A DNA stretch of 34,527 nt from CAXNKG01 sp964202965 (GTDB lineage: Bacteria > Acidobacteriota > Vicinamibacteria > Vicinamibacterales > UBA2999), in the NCBI GenBank assembly GCA_964202965.1, contig CAXNKG010000033.1, positions 1-34,527 of the forward strand, given 5' to 3'. Position 1 is the stretch's first letter, and every line of letters begins with the position of its first letter. A program made the position numbers and the translations under genes. Below the pieces are notes generated by a model that made no database searches, was not told the origin of the DNA, and saw only the letters and a program-made list of their open reading frames with translations. This document shows, piece after piece, positions 23,745 through 31,827 of the stretch.

Positions 23745-26700
23745 ATGCGTTTAGAACGCCTCGCAATTCATGGCTTTAAGTCGTTCTCCGAGCGGTCGGA
23801 GCTTGCCTTCGATCAGGGAGTGACGGCGATCGTCGGACCCAACGGCTGCGGCAAGAGCAACGTGGCGGACGCGATCACCTGGGTCCTCGGCGAGCAGAGC
23901 GCCAAGAGCCTCCGTGGCGACCGGATGGAAGACGTCATCTTCAGCGGAAGCGATGCCAGGAAGCCGGGCGCGACCGCCCAGGTCAGCCTGCGGCTGACCG
24001 GGCTGCCCGTTCCTCCCAGGGCCGAGGGCGTCGAACTGGCGGAGTTCCGGCCGGTGTCACCGGAGCCCGAACACGATCAGACGAACGGGAACGGCCACGG
24101 GAACGGGCACGGGAACGGGAACGGCCATGGGAATGGCCACGGGCACAGTCACGACACGTTGCAGGCGGTGCACGCCGCCGCCGAACTCTTCACGCGCGAC
24201 GTGGAGGTCACTCGCCGTCTGTACCGCTCGGGTGAAAGCGAATACCTGATCGACGGCGAAGTCTGCCGCCTCCGCGATGTCCACGAACTGCTGATGGACA
24301 CGGGCCTTGGCGCCAAGGCGTACGCGATCATCGAGCAGGGCAAGATCGGCATGATCCTCAGCTCGCGTCCGGCCGACCGCCGCATGCTGATCGAGGAAGC
24401 CGCCGGCATCACGAAGTACCGCTCGCGCCGCCGCGCCGCCGAAATGAAGCTCGAGGCCGCCCAGCAGAACCTCACCCGCATCGACGACATCGTCTTCGAG
24501 GTGGAGAAGCAGCGCGGCACGCTCAAGCGGCAGGCCGCGAAAGCTCGCCGCTACAAGAAGCTGCGCGACGAGCTCAGGCGCTGGGAGAAGGTCCTGCTGG
24601 CGCGGCGCGGCCGGGAGCTGTCGGCGGCCATCGAGGCCGCGCGGGCGCGCCTGGCTGAAGCCCGCGAGCGGGAGGCGGCCGCGGCGGGGCACGTGGCCGA
24701 GGTCGAAGCCGACCTGGCGCGCCTGCGAATCGAACAGGCCGAAGCCGACAGCCGCGTGGCGCGGGTGCGGGAGGACGCACACGCGCGCGAGCTCGATATC
24801 CAGCGCCGCCAGCAGCAGCAGGAGCTGAACCGGCAGCAGGCCGAGATGCTGGCCGGTCGCGCGGCCGACATCACGGCCGAACTGTCCGAGCTCGAAGATC
24901 GCCGCGAGCCGGCGCGGGTGGCGGTGGCCGAGCGTGCCCAGGCGGCCGGCGAGGCCGAACGGGCCCGCGATGCGGCCGCCAATGCGCTGACCGAGGCGAC
25001 GGCGGAGCACGCCCACGCCCAGCAGCAGATCGAAGGGCTCGAAAGCGACGTGGAAGCGGCGCGGGGGAGCGTCTTTTCCACGCTGAATGCCGCGACCGCG
25101 CTCCGCCACGCGATGGAGCATGCGGCGGCGCAGCGCGACCGCGTCGCGGCCACCCTCAGCAAGCTCGATCTTGAACGCGACGATCTCCGGCGTGAGACCG
25201 AAGCGACCGAGGCGGATCGTGTCGCGGCGGAACAGTCGCTGGACCGGGCGCGCGCCGCGCTCGACCGGATCCGCCTCGACGCCGCCGCGCGCGCGTCGGA
25301 GCTCGGCGCCGCGCGGACCCGCCAGGAGGAGCACGCAAGACTCGTCCGGGAGCGCGAGCAGGACCTGGCCCGCAGCGAGGCCCGGCTGACGTCGTTGACC
25401 GACATGGAGGCCAGCCGCGGGGAATTCGGCGATGCGGCCCGGATGGTGCTCGTCCAGGCGAACGGCAAGGTCAGGCAGCAGGGTGCCGTCGCCGACTATC
25501 TCGACGTCGATCGCCGCTACGAGCGCGCGGTGGAAGCTTGTCTCGGCGATCTCCTGCAGCACGTCGTGGTCGAGCGGCATGACCAGGCGGCCGCGGGCCT
25601 CGGGCTCGTGCGCGAGCAGGGCGCCGGCCGCTGCGGCTTTGTCGTCATCGACCCTGGATCCAACGGCTACCACCCTCAACCGGCGATGCGCATGCCCGGG
25701 ATCGTGCCGATCGCCGACGTCCTGCGCATCAGCGGTCCGCACGTCGCCACAATCCAGAAAGTCGTGCCCGAGGCGTATATCGCCGACACCTTCGAGCAGG
25801 CGGTCACGATGTCGCGGCAGACGTCGGCGCCGGTTGCCACGATCGACGGTGACCTCTTCCGCGGTCCGCACCTGGTGTCGGGAGGCCTGCGCGTCGAATC
25901 GCGGAGCATTCTGGCGACCAGGCGCGAGATCAAGGAGATGCACGAGCGGCTCGCGGTGGAGAGGGCCGAGGCGGCCCGTCTGGTCGACGAGGGCTCGCGG
26001 CTTGACGCCGTCATCGCGGAAGTGGGCGCGGCGCTCGCGGGGCTGACCGCGGAGCAGCATCGGCAGGAAGTCTCGATCGCCGGGCAGGATGCCCAGGTCG
26101 CGCGCGCCGTCGAAGAATCGACGCGTCTGGCGCGGAAGGGCGATCTGATCGCCCTCGAGTTCCGGCAGGCTGAAGAAGAGCGTACGTCCCTCGACGCTCG
26201 GTGCGCCGAAGCGGAAACGTCGATTGCCCGTCTCTTCGAGGAGCAGCGCCGTGCCGAGGCCGACCTGTCCTCAGCCCAGGGACGCCTGATGACGGCTCGC
26301 GAGGCCGTTGAAGAACGCTCTGCGCGGGTGGCTGAGAACCGCGCAACCCACGCCACGATGATCGAGCGCGCCGCTGCCCTGGCCGCGGAAGTGCTGCGGC
26401 TCGAGGACGCGGCCCGCGACATCGACACCCGAATCACCGCTCGGGCGGCCGAACTCGATCAGGCGCGGACCCGCCGCGAAGGTCTCCTGGCGGCCGTCGC
26501 CGACGCCACAACCTCGCTGGATGTGGATATCCGCGCGCTCGACGCGCTCCGCGACGACGTGCGCGCGGCAGACGAGGCCGCCGCGGACACGCGCGTGAAC
26601 GTCGAGGCCCAGGACCACGCGATCCGGGAGGCCCGGCGGCGTCTCGAAGAGATCCGCAGCCAGGCGGGCGCGCTGGAAATCGCGCGTGCCACCGCCGAAA

Positions 26701-27563
26701 GCGACCTCGGGCATCTTGCCCAGCTGTGCGTGGAGACGCTGCAGTCGTCGCTCGACGAGGTGCTGGCCGATGTCGAGCGGATGGAGCAGGCGGGCGAAGC
26801 CACCCCCGACGCGGCGGCGATCACCGCGGACGATCCAGACTCCGACGCGGAGGAAGGGGAACTCGCGGCGGCGCCCTCCGATGCCGTCGAGTCCGCCTAT
26901 ACGGCTGCTCGAACCGGTGTGATGACGGCCGAAGAGGCGATCACGACGCTGAAGGCCAGGATCGATCGACTCGGACCGGTGAATATGATGGCGATCGGGC
27001 AGTTCGATGAGCTCGAAACCCGCCACGTGTTCCTGACGACCCAGCGCAAGGATCTCACCGACTCAATCGCCCAGACGGCGGACGCGATCAAGCGGATCGA
27101 CGAAACATCGACCGCGCGCTTCCAGGAAGCCTTTACCGCCATCCAGCAGAACTTTCAGGAGACGTTCAGCACCCTCTTCGGCGGCGGCCGCGCCGGCCTG
27201 GCGCTCCTCGACGAGAACGACCCGCTCGAAAGCGGCATCGACATCGTTGCGTCGCCTCCCGGCAAGCGCCTGCAGAACGTGCAGCTGCTCTCGGGCGGAG
27301 AGAAGGCGCTGACGGCTATCGCGCTGATGTTCGCGATCTTCAAGTACAAGCCGAGCCCGTTCTGCCTGCTCGACGAAATCGACGCGCCGCTCGACGACGC
27401 GAACGTCGGCCGGTTCGTCGACATGCTGCGCGGGATGCTCGACCGCACGCAGTTCATCCTCATCACGCACAACCGCCGGACGATGGAGATCGCGAACCGG
27501 CTGTATGGCGTCACGATGGAGGAGCCGGGAGTCTCGAAACTCATTTCGGTGCAGTTGAACTGA
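23745..27563 (+). CDS. smc: Chromosome segregation ATPase SMC
   Basis: A 1272-residue protein with Walker A GPNGCGKSN (31-39), EQSAKSLRGDRMEDVIFSG, long coiled-coil arms, a central hinge (about 570-700; GAVADYLDVDRRYERAVEAC) and a C-terminal head with ABC signature LLSGGEKALTAIAL (about 1180) and Walker B FCLLDEIDAPLDD. SMC dimers with ScpA/ScpB to organise chromosomes. Two features are unusual: a His/Gly/Asn-rich insertion in the N-terminal head (114-137) and an acidic run (DDPDSDAEEGE) in the distal coil before the final head. A purine-rich sequence (GGGAAAGAAGC) precedes the ATG. The gene overlaps the M48 gene (CTGA). Confidence 0.95.
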   Translation: MRLERLAIHGFKSFSERSELAFDQGVTAIVGPNGCGKSNVADAITWVLGEQSAKSLRGDRMEDVIFSGSDARKPGATAQVSLRLTGLPVPPRAEGVELAEFRPVSPEPEHDQTNGNGHGNGHGNGNGHGNGHGHSHDTLQAVHAAAELFTRDVEVTRRLYRSGESEYLIDGEVCRLRDVHELLMDTGLGAKAYAIIEQGKIGMILSSRPADRRMLIEEAAGITKYRSRRRAAEMKLEAAQQNLTRIDDIVFEVEKQRGTLKRQAAKARRYKKLRDELRRWEKVLLARRGRELSAAIEAARARLAEAREREAAAAGHVAEVEADLARLRIEQAEADSRVARVREDAHARELDIQRRQQQQELNRQQAEMLAGRAADITAELSELEDRREPARVAVAERAQAAGEAERARDAAANALTEATAEHAHAQQQIEGLESDVEAARGSVFSTLNAATALRHAMEHAAAQRDRVAATLSKLDLERDDLRRETEATEADRVAAEQSLDRARAALDRIRLDAAARASELGAARTRQEEHARLVREREQDLARSEARLTSLTDMEASRGEFGDAARMVLVQANGKVRQQGAVADYLDVDRRYERAVEACLGDLLQHVVVERHDQAAAGLGLVREQGAGRCGFVVIDPGSNGYHPQPAMRMPGIVPIADVLRISGPHVATIQKVVPEAYIADTFEQAVTMSRQTSAPVATIDGDLFRGPHLVSGGLRVESRSILATRREIKEMHERLAVERAEAARLVDEGSRLDAVIAEVGAALAGLTAEQHRQEVSIAGQDAQVARAVEESTRLARKGDLIALEFRQAEEERTSLDARCAEAETSIARLFEEQRRAEADLSSAQGRLMTAREAVEERSARVAENRATHATMIERAAALAAEVLRLEDAARDIDTRITARAAELDQARTRREGLLAAVADATTSLDVDIRALDALRDDVRAADEAAADTRVNVEAQDHAIREARRRLEEIRSQAGALEIARATAESDLGHLAQLCVETLQSSLDEVLADVERMEQAGEATPDAAAITADDPDSDAEEGELAAAPSDAVESAYTAARTGVMTAEEAITTLKARIDRLGPVNMMAIGQFDELETRHVFLTTQRKDLTDSIAQTADAIKRIDETSTARFQEAFTAIQQNFQETFSTLFGGGRAGLALLDENDPLESGIDIVASPPGKRLQNVQLLSGGEKALTAIALMFAIFKYKPSPFCLLDEIDAPLDDANVGRFVDMLRGMLDRTQFILITHNRRTMEIANRLYGVTMEEPGVSKLISVQLN
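24084..24155 (+). repeat. In-frame hexanucleotide repeat coding for a His/Gly/Asn stretch in SMC
   Basis: AACGGn and CACGGn hexamers repeat in frame across 72 bp and encode residues 114-137, beginning NGNGHGNGHGN and ending HGHSHD, with six histidines. The unit is a multiple of three, so slippage keeps the frame. Confidence 0.85.
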
Positions 27564-28672
27564 ACGAAGACAAGGCCTCCCGGTACCACCGCCTCCACCG
27601 CCGCGCCGCCGTCGCTGGCACTGCCGCGGCGGCGATCTTCATCCTCGTGTTTCTTGCGTCCGGGTGGTCAGTAGCCCTGCGTGATCTCGCCTCGGCCGCC
27701 TCGGGCGGCATGTCCGTCCTCACACTCGTGCTGTACGTCGTCGGTCTGGTCCTCTTGAGCGAGGCGCTGCAGGTCCCGTTTGCGTTCTATCAGGGAGTGA
27801 CCCTCGAGCGCCGCTACGGCCTGTCGACGCAGACGCTGGCGCAGTGGTGGGCGGATCAGGGAAAAAGCGCGGTGTTGGGGATGGCACTGGCGGTCGGTGC
27901 AGCGCTCATTGTGTGGGCGCTGCTGCGCCTCAGCCCCGAGCGGTGGTGGCTGATTGCCTCGGGGTGCTTCATCGTGCTCCTCGTCGTCGTCGCGCAGCTC
28001 GCGCCTGTCTACCTGCTGCCACTGTTCTACACGTTCAGACCACTCGAGCGTCCGGCCCTGGTCGACAGGCTCAAGACGCTCGCGCAGCGTGCCGAGACGA
28101 CGATTGCCGGCGTCTTCGAGTGGCAGATGAGCGAGAAGACGCGCAAGGCGAACGCGGCGCTCACCGGCATCGGCCGGACCCGCCGGATTCTCCTGTCGGA
28201 CACGCTGCTTGCCGAGCACTCAGACGACGAGATTGAGGTGATCCTCGCGCACGAACTGTCGCACCACGTGCATCACGACATCTGGAAGGCGCTCGCTGTC
28301 GAGGCGGTCCTGCTGACTCTTGGGCTGTATCTATCGGATCGCGTGCTGACTATGGTGTCGGGCCGATTTGGCCTGATGGGGAAGGACGACGTGGCGGCGC
28401 TGCCGCTGCTGCTCCTGACGCTCGGCGCCGTCTCCATTCTGCTGTTACCGGCCGTCCATGCCCTGTCCCGGGCACACGAGCGCCGCGCCGACCGGTATGC
28501 TCTCGAGATGACCGGCAACGCGGCTGGCTTCATGAGCGCCATGAAGCGCCTGGGGGCGCAGAACCTGGCCGAAGAGCGTCCCTCGCGGCTCGTTGAAGTT
28601 CTGTTCCATTCGCACCCATCCATGGCGGATCGGCTTGAAGCGGCCCGTGTATGGGAGTCGGGGAGGACGTGA
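27560..28672 (+). CDS. M48-family membrane zinc metalloprotease (Ste24/CAAX protease type)
   Basis: A 370-residue polytopic protein. HELSHHVHHD carries the zinc motif HExxH (His231, Glu232, His235), and the third ligand is expected in the later helix around AHERRADRYALEMTG. It resembles bacterial Ste24-like CAAX proteases in its layout of membrane helices around the metal site. The first ATG, GTG or TTG in frame (27647) would cut the first membrane helix in half. The frame instead continues upstream as LNEDKASRYHRLHRRAAVAG and begins at CTG 27560 in a CTGA overlap with smc. That start is proposed by analogy with the many NTGA overlaps here. Confidence 0.85.
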   Translation: MNEDKASRYHRLHRRAAVAGTAAAAIFILVFLASGWSVALRDLASAASGGMSVLTLVLYVVGLVLLSEALQVPFAFYQGVTLERRYGLSTQTLAQWWADQGKSAVLGMALAVGAALIVWALLRLSPERWWLIASGCFIVLLVVVAQLAPVYLLPLFYTFRPLERPALVDRLKTLAQRAETTIAGVFEWQMSEKTRKANAALTGIGRTRRILLSDTLLAEHSDDEIEVILAHELSHHVHHDIWKALAVEAVLLTLGLYLSDRVLTMVSGRFGLMGKDDVAALPLLLLTLGAVSILLLPAVHALSRAHERRADRYALEMTGNAAGFMSAMKRLGAQNLAEERPSRLVEVLFHSHPSMADRLEAARVWESGRT

Positions 28673-29469
28673 TGTACGGAATCGGACTCGTGTGCGCCGT
28701 CGTCGTTCTCGTCTCCGCCTGCGCGGCTGCGCCGCGCGATGAGGCCGCACGCGCCGACCTGGCGCCTGGCGGGCGATTGCGCGCCGGGCTCAATTTCAAC
28801 AACGTGCTCCTGACGGGTAAGGACCCGGCAACCGGCGATCCACGCGGCGTCGCAGTAGACCTGGCGCGGGAGCTGGGCCGGCGGCTCGATGTGCCCGTCG
28901 ATATCGTGCCGTATGAGTCGGCGGGCGCACTTGCCGACAGCGCGGCCACCGGCGATTGGGACGTGGCGTTTCTCGGCATCGAGCCCGCCCGCGCGGTCGA
29001 GATTGATTTCACCGCCGCCTATGTCGAGATTGAGTCCACCTATCTGGTCCCGCCCGGCTCGCCCCTGCAGAGCGTGGCCGACGTGGATCGCGCCGGCGTC
29101 CGCATCGCCGTGTCGGAAAAAAGCGCGTACGACCTCTTTCTGACTCGCACGCTGCAGCACGCGCAGCTGGAACGCGCGGTGGCCGTCGAGGGGGCGGTCA
29201 AGAGGCTCGTGGACGAGAAGCTGGACGCGGTGGCCGGCCTCAGGCCGGCGCTGCTCACGTTCGTGGAGAAAATTCCGGGGTCACGCGTCCTGGAAGGCGG
29301 GTTCACGACGGTGCAGCAGGGCGTGGGGACACCGAAAGGGCGCGACGCGGGCGCGGCATACCTGCGGTCGTTCGTCGAAGACGTCAAGACGTCAGGTCTG
29401 GTCGCGCAACTGATCGAACAGAATGGCGTGCGCGGCCTCACCGTCGCCGCGCCGGCGGCCGCGCAGTAG
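28672..29469 (+). CDS. Periplasmic solute-binding lipoprotein (SBP_bac_3 family)
   Basis: A 265-residue protein with an N-terminal lipoprotein signal (VVVLVSAC; lipobox VSAC), so it should be anchored in a membrane. The body has the family-3 solute-binding fold: GGRLRAGLNFNNVLLTG, GVAVDLARELGRRLDVPVDI, then WDVAFLGIEPARAVEIDFTAAYVEIESTYL and later IAVSEKSAYDLFL. Members bind amino acids or similar small ligands. No permease or ATPase gene is nearby, so it may pass ligand to a distant transporter or act as a sensor. The ATG overlaps the M48 stop (TGATG), and GGAGG lies upstream. A longer start at 28651 is less likely, because it would place charged residues before the signal. Confidence 0.85.
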   Translation: MYGIGLVCAVVVLVSACAAAPRDEAARADLAPGGRLRAGLNFNNVLLTGKDPATGDPRGVAVDLARELGRRLDVPVDIVPYESAGALADSAATGDWDVAFLGIEPARAVEIDFTAAYVEIESTYLVPPGSPLQSVADVDRAGVRIAVSEKSAYDLFLTRTLQHAQLERAVAVEGAVKRLVDEKLDAVAGLRPALLTFVEKIPGSRVLEGGFTTVQQGVGTPKGRDAGAAYLRSFVEDVKTSGLVAQLIEQNGVRGLTVAAPAAAQ

Positions 29470-29490
29470 CCTGCACGGAGCACGAGATCG

Positions 29491-30351
29491 ATGTTCACCC
29501 GAATCCTCGCCAGCCTGGCGTTCGTGATCATTGCAAGTGCCTCCATGCGGCTCGACGCATGGGGAGTCCAGGGGCACCGGCTTCTGGCGCTCGTGGCGGC
29601 TGCACGGCTGACGCCGGCCGCACGCGCGAATGTCGAGTGGCTGCTGCCCGATACGACTCTGGCGGAGGTCGCCTCGTGGGCGGATGAGCACCGGACCGAC
29701 CACGCCGCGACCGGGCCCTGGCATTTTGTGAACATCCCGTCTGACGCCACACGCTACGACCGCGATCGGGACTGCCCGCGGCAGCCAGGCGTGTCGGCAG
29801 GCTCACGCGGCGACCGCTGGCGTGACTGCGTCGTCGATCGGATTCTGTACAACCAGCAGCGGCTCGCGGACACGTCGGCCGATCGTGCAGATCGCGCGAT
29901 TGCACTGAAGTTCCTCGTGCACTTCGTCGGCGATTTGCACCAGCCGTTCCATGCCATTGATGTCGCGCGCGGAGGCAACGATATCCCCGTTGTCGCGTTC
30001 GGATCGCCTGAATGCCGCGGTGCGGCGGGAGCGGCGTTCCCGTGCCAGCTGCACGGGGTGTGGGACTCGGGGCTGCTCGCGCATCGGAACCTGAGCGACG
30101 CGCAGTATGTGGCGGAACTCTCGAAGCAGATTACGGCGAACGGGTGGGATACGCAGCCGGCTGGAATGCCGGACGCGTGGGCGATTGAGTCGCACGGTCT
30201 CGCGAAAATCGCGCTGCTGCCGCCGAAAGGAGAAGTGAATGAGGCGTACTACCGTGCCCACATTCCAGTCGTCGACCGACGTCTTGCGCTGGGCGGGCTT
30301 CGGCTCGCCGCGGTGCTGAATCAAAGCCTCCCACGCCTTCCGAGCCGGTGA
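29491..30351 (+). CDS. Secreted S1/P1-type zinc nuclease
   Basis: A 286-residue exported enzyme. After a signal peptide the mature protein would begin at Trp24 (WGVQGHR), and the N-terminal Trp is itself a zinc ligand in this family. The other ligands can be followed in order: His29, Asp65 (SWADEH), His78 (WHFVNIP), His144 and Asp148 (LVHFVGDLHQPFH), His154, His188 and Asp192 (LHGVWDSG). Cysteines at 95/113 and 175/185 may form disulfides. S1/P1 nucleases cut single-stranded DNA and RNA and remove 3' phosphates; a nutritional role is plausible. The stop overlaps the hydrolase start (GTGA). Confidence 0.93.
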   Translation: MFTRILASLAFVIIASASMRLDAWGVQGHRLLALVAAARLTPAARANVEWLLPDTTLAEVASWADEHRTDHAATGPWHFVNIPSDATRYDRDRDCPRQPGVSAGSRGDRWRDCVVDRILYNQQRLADTSADRADRAIALKFLVHFVGDLHQPFHAIDVARGGNDIPVVAFGSPECRGAAGAAFPCQLHGVWDSGLLAHRNLSDAQYVAELSKQITANGWDTQPAGMPDAWAIESHGLAKIALLPPKGEVNEAYYRAHIPVVDRRLALGGLRLAAVLNQSLPRLPSR

Positions 30352-31220
30352 CATTCTTCCCGGGCTTTGTGCGGCGCCGGGTTCAGACTTCCGGCGCAAT
30401 CATCAATACCGTCCACGGGGGCAGTGGCCCGCCCGTCCTGCTGCTGCACGGCTATCCGCAGACCCATGTCATGTGGCACATGGTGGCGCCGCGTCTGGCG
30501 GAGAGGTTCACCGTCGTCATGACCGATCTTCGCGGCTATGGCGACAGCTCGAAGCCGGCGGACGGCGAGACCCACGCGAACTACTCGAAGCGGGCGATGG
30601 CGCTCGACCAGATCGAGGTGATGCGGACGCTGGGATTCGATCGGTTTGCCGTTGTCGGGCACGATCGCGGCGGGCGCGTGGCGTGGCGGCTCGCGGTCGA
30701 GCATCCCGACGTGGTCACGAAAGCCGCTGTAGTCGACATTGTGCCGCTGCCGTACGACCGCGTCACGAAGGCGTTCGCGACCCAGTACTACCACTGGTTC
30801 TTTCTCATCCAGCCGGCGCCGCTGCCTGAAACGCTCATCGGCAATAGCGTCGACGCGTATCTCCGATCCAGATTCGAGCGGCCCACCGGCGGCACCAGCG
30901 CGATTACCGCGGAGGCGTTTGCGGAGTACCTCCGCTGCTTCAGGGATCCCGCGACCATTCACGCCACATGCGAGGACTACCGCGCCGGCGCCACGATTGA
31001 CCTCGACCACGTGCAGGAACACGACGAGAAGAAGGTGACGTGTCCGCTGCTCGTCCTGTGGGGCGAGCGTGGCACAGTCGGCCGCCTCGAGCCGGTGATG
31101 GACATCTGGCGCGGGATGGCGCTGGACGTTCGGGGAACGGCGCTGCCAGGAGGGCATTTCCTCGCGGAGGAATGTCCTGACGAGACGCTCGCCGCGTTGC
31201 TTCCATTCCTGGCACAGTGA
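30348..31220 (+). CDS. Alpha/beta hydrolase, fluoroacetate dehalogenase-like
   Basis: A 290-residue hydrolase. The nucleophile Asp106 lies in GHDRGGR. Key residues of fluoroacetate dehalogenase (FAcD of Rhodopseudomonas) are all present at matching places: Arg107 and Arg110 (carboxylate binding), Asp130 (VVDIVPLP), His149 and Trp150 (YYHWFFLIQPAP; halide pocket), Tyr211 (CEDYRAG) and catalytic His270 (LPGGHF). HGYPQT and DLRGYGDSSKP are typical of the family. It should hydrolyse haloacetates or a related alpha-substituted acid to hydroxyacids. The GTG start lies in a GTGA overlap with the nuclease gene; no signal peptide, so cytoplasmic. Confidence 0.88.
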   Translation: MTFFPGFVRRRVQTSGAIINTVHGGSGPPVLLLHGYPQTHVMWHMVAPRLAERFTVVMTDLRGYGDSSKPADGETHANYSKRAMALDQIEVMRTLGFDRFAVVGHDRGGRVAWRLAVEHPDVVTKAAVVDIVPLPYDRVTKAFATQYYHWFFLIQPAPLPETLIGNSVDAYLRSRFERPTGGTSAITAEAFAEYLRCFRDPATIHATCEDYRAGATIDLDHVQEHDEKKVTCPLLVLWGERGTVGRLEPVMDIWRGMALDVRGTALPGGHFLAEECPDETLAALLPFLAQ

Positions 31221-31227
31221 GCACGTC

Positions 31228-31794
31228 GTGATGATGCTGGCGCGCTGGGTGTCCATCGTCGGACACCCGTTTGTCATGGTGGCTGCGCTCGTATGGGTGG
31301 CCGGGTTGCGGGTCGGTTCCAGCGCCGGTGCCGTACGGGCCGTAGGGCTCATCACCGCCCTCGTGCTGGTGCCGCTTGGGCTGCTGATGGTCCGGCAGGT
31401 GCGGACAGGGCGCTGGACGAACGTGGACGCATCCCGCGTCTCGGACCGGCCGGCACTGTTTACCGTCGCTCTCGCCGCGCTTGGAGCAGTTGGTGCCCTC
31501 GCCTACGCCACCGGGTCAGCCTCATTCCTCGTGAGGGGAGTTGTGGCGGCAGGGGGACTGATGCTCCTGTCGGCTGCCGTCACGCCGTGGGTCAAAGCCT
31601 CGCTTCACATGGCGTTCGCTGGACTGGCGGGAACCTCTCTGGCGCTGCTGGGGTCAGGCGCCGGGTACGGCATTCTTGCCCTGCTTCCGCTTCTTGCGTG
31701 GTCGCGCCTGGCGCTGGCGCGGCATCGCCCGCTCGAACTGATAATAGGCCTCGGGCTCGGCGCCTGTGCCGGCGCGGCCCTCGTGACCCTGTAG
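31228..31794 (+). CDS. Multi-pass inner-membrane protein of unknown function
   Basis: A 188-residue hydrophobic protein with about five or six membrane helices and few charged residues. A cytoplasmic-looking loop (MVRQVRTGRWTNVDASRVSDRP) follows the second helix, and KASLHMAFAGLAG marks the start of a later helix. The SLHMAFA and RP motifs faintly recall PAP2-type phosphatases, but the catalytic set was not confirmed. The start may be GTG 31228 or ATG 31231; there is no clear Shine-Dalgarno. It lies 7 bp after the dehalogenase-like gene on the same strand. Confidence 0.7.
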   Translation: MMMLARWVSIVGHPFVMVAALVWVAGLRVGSSAGAVRAVGLITALVLVPLGLLMVRQVRTGRWTNVDASRVSDRPALFTVALAALGAVGALAYATGSASFLVRGVVAAGGLMLLSAAVTPWVKASLHMAFAGLAGTSLALLGSGAGYGILALLPLLAWSRLALARHRPLELIIGLGLGACAGAALVTL

Positions 31795-31827
31795 CTTCCA
31801 ACGGCACCACATTTCCGAGGTGAAGAT

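Noticed and set aside
24057..26060. A 667-residue antisense open frame across smc
   Set aside because: High G+C makes long shadow frames on the opposite strand. The translation has no recognisable domain, while the + strand encodes SMC throughout.
31228..31794. PAP2 phosphatase identity for the membrane protein
   Set aside because: Only faint motif resemblance (SLHMAFA). The full set of catalytic residues could not be found, so it is left as unknown.
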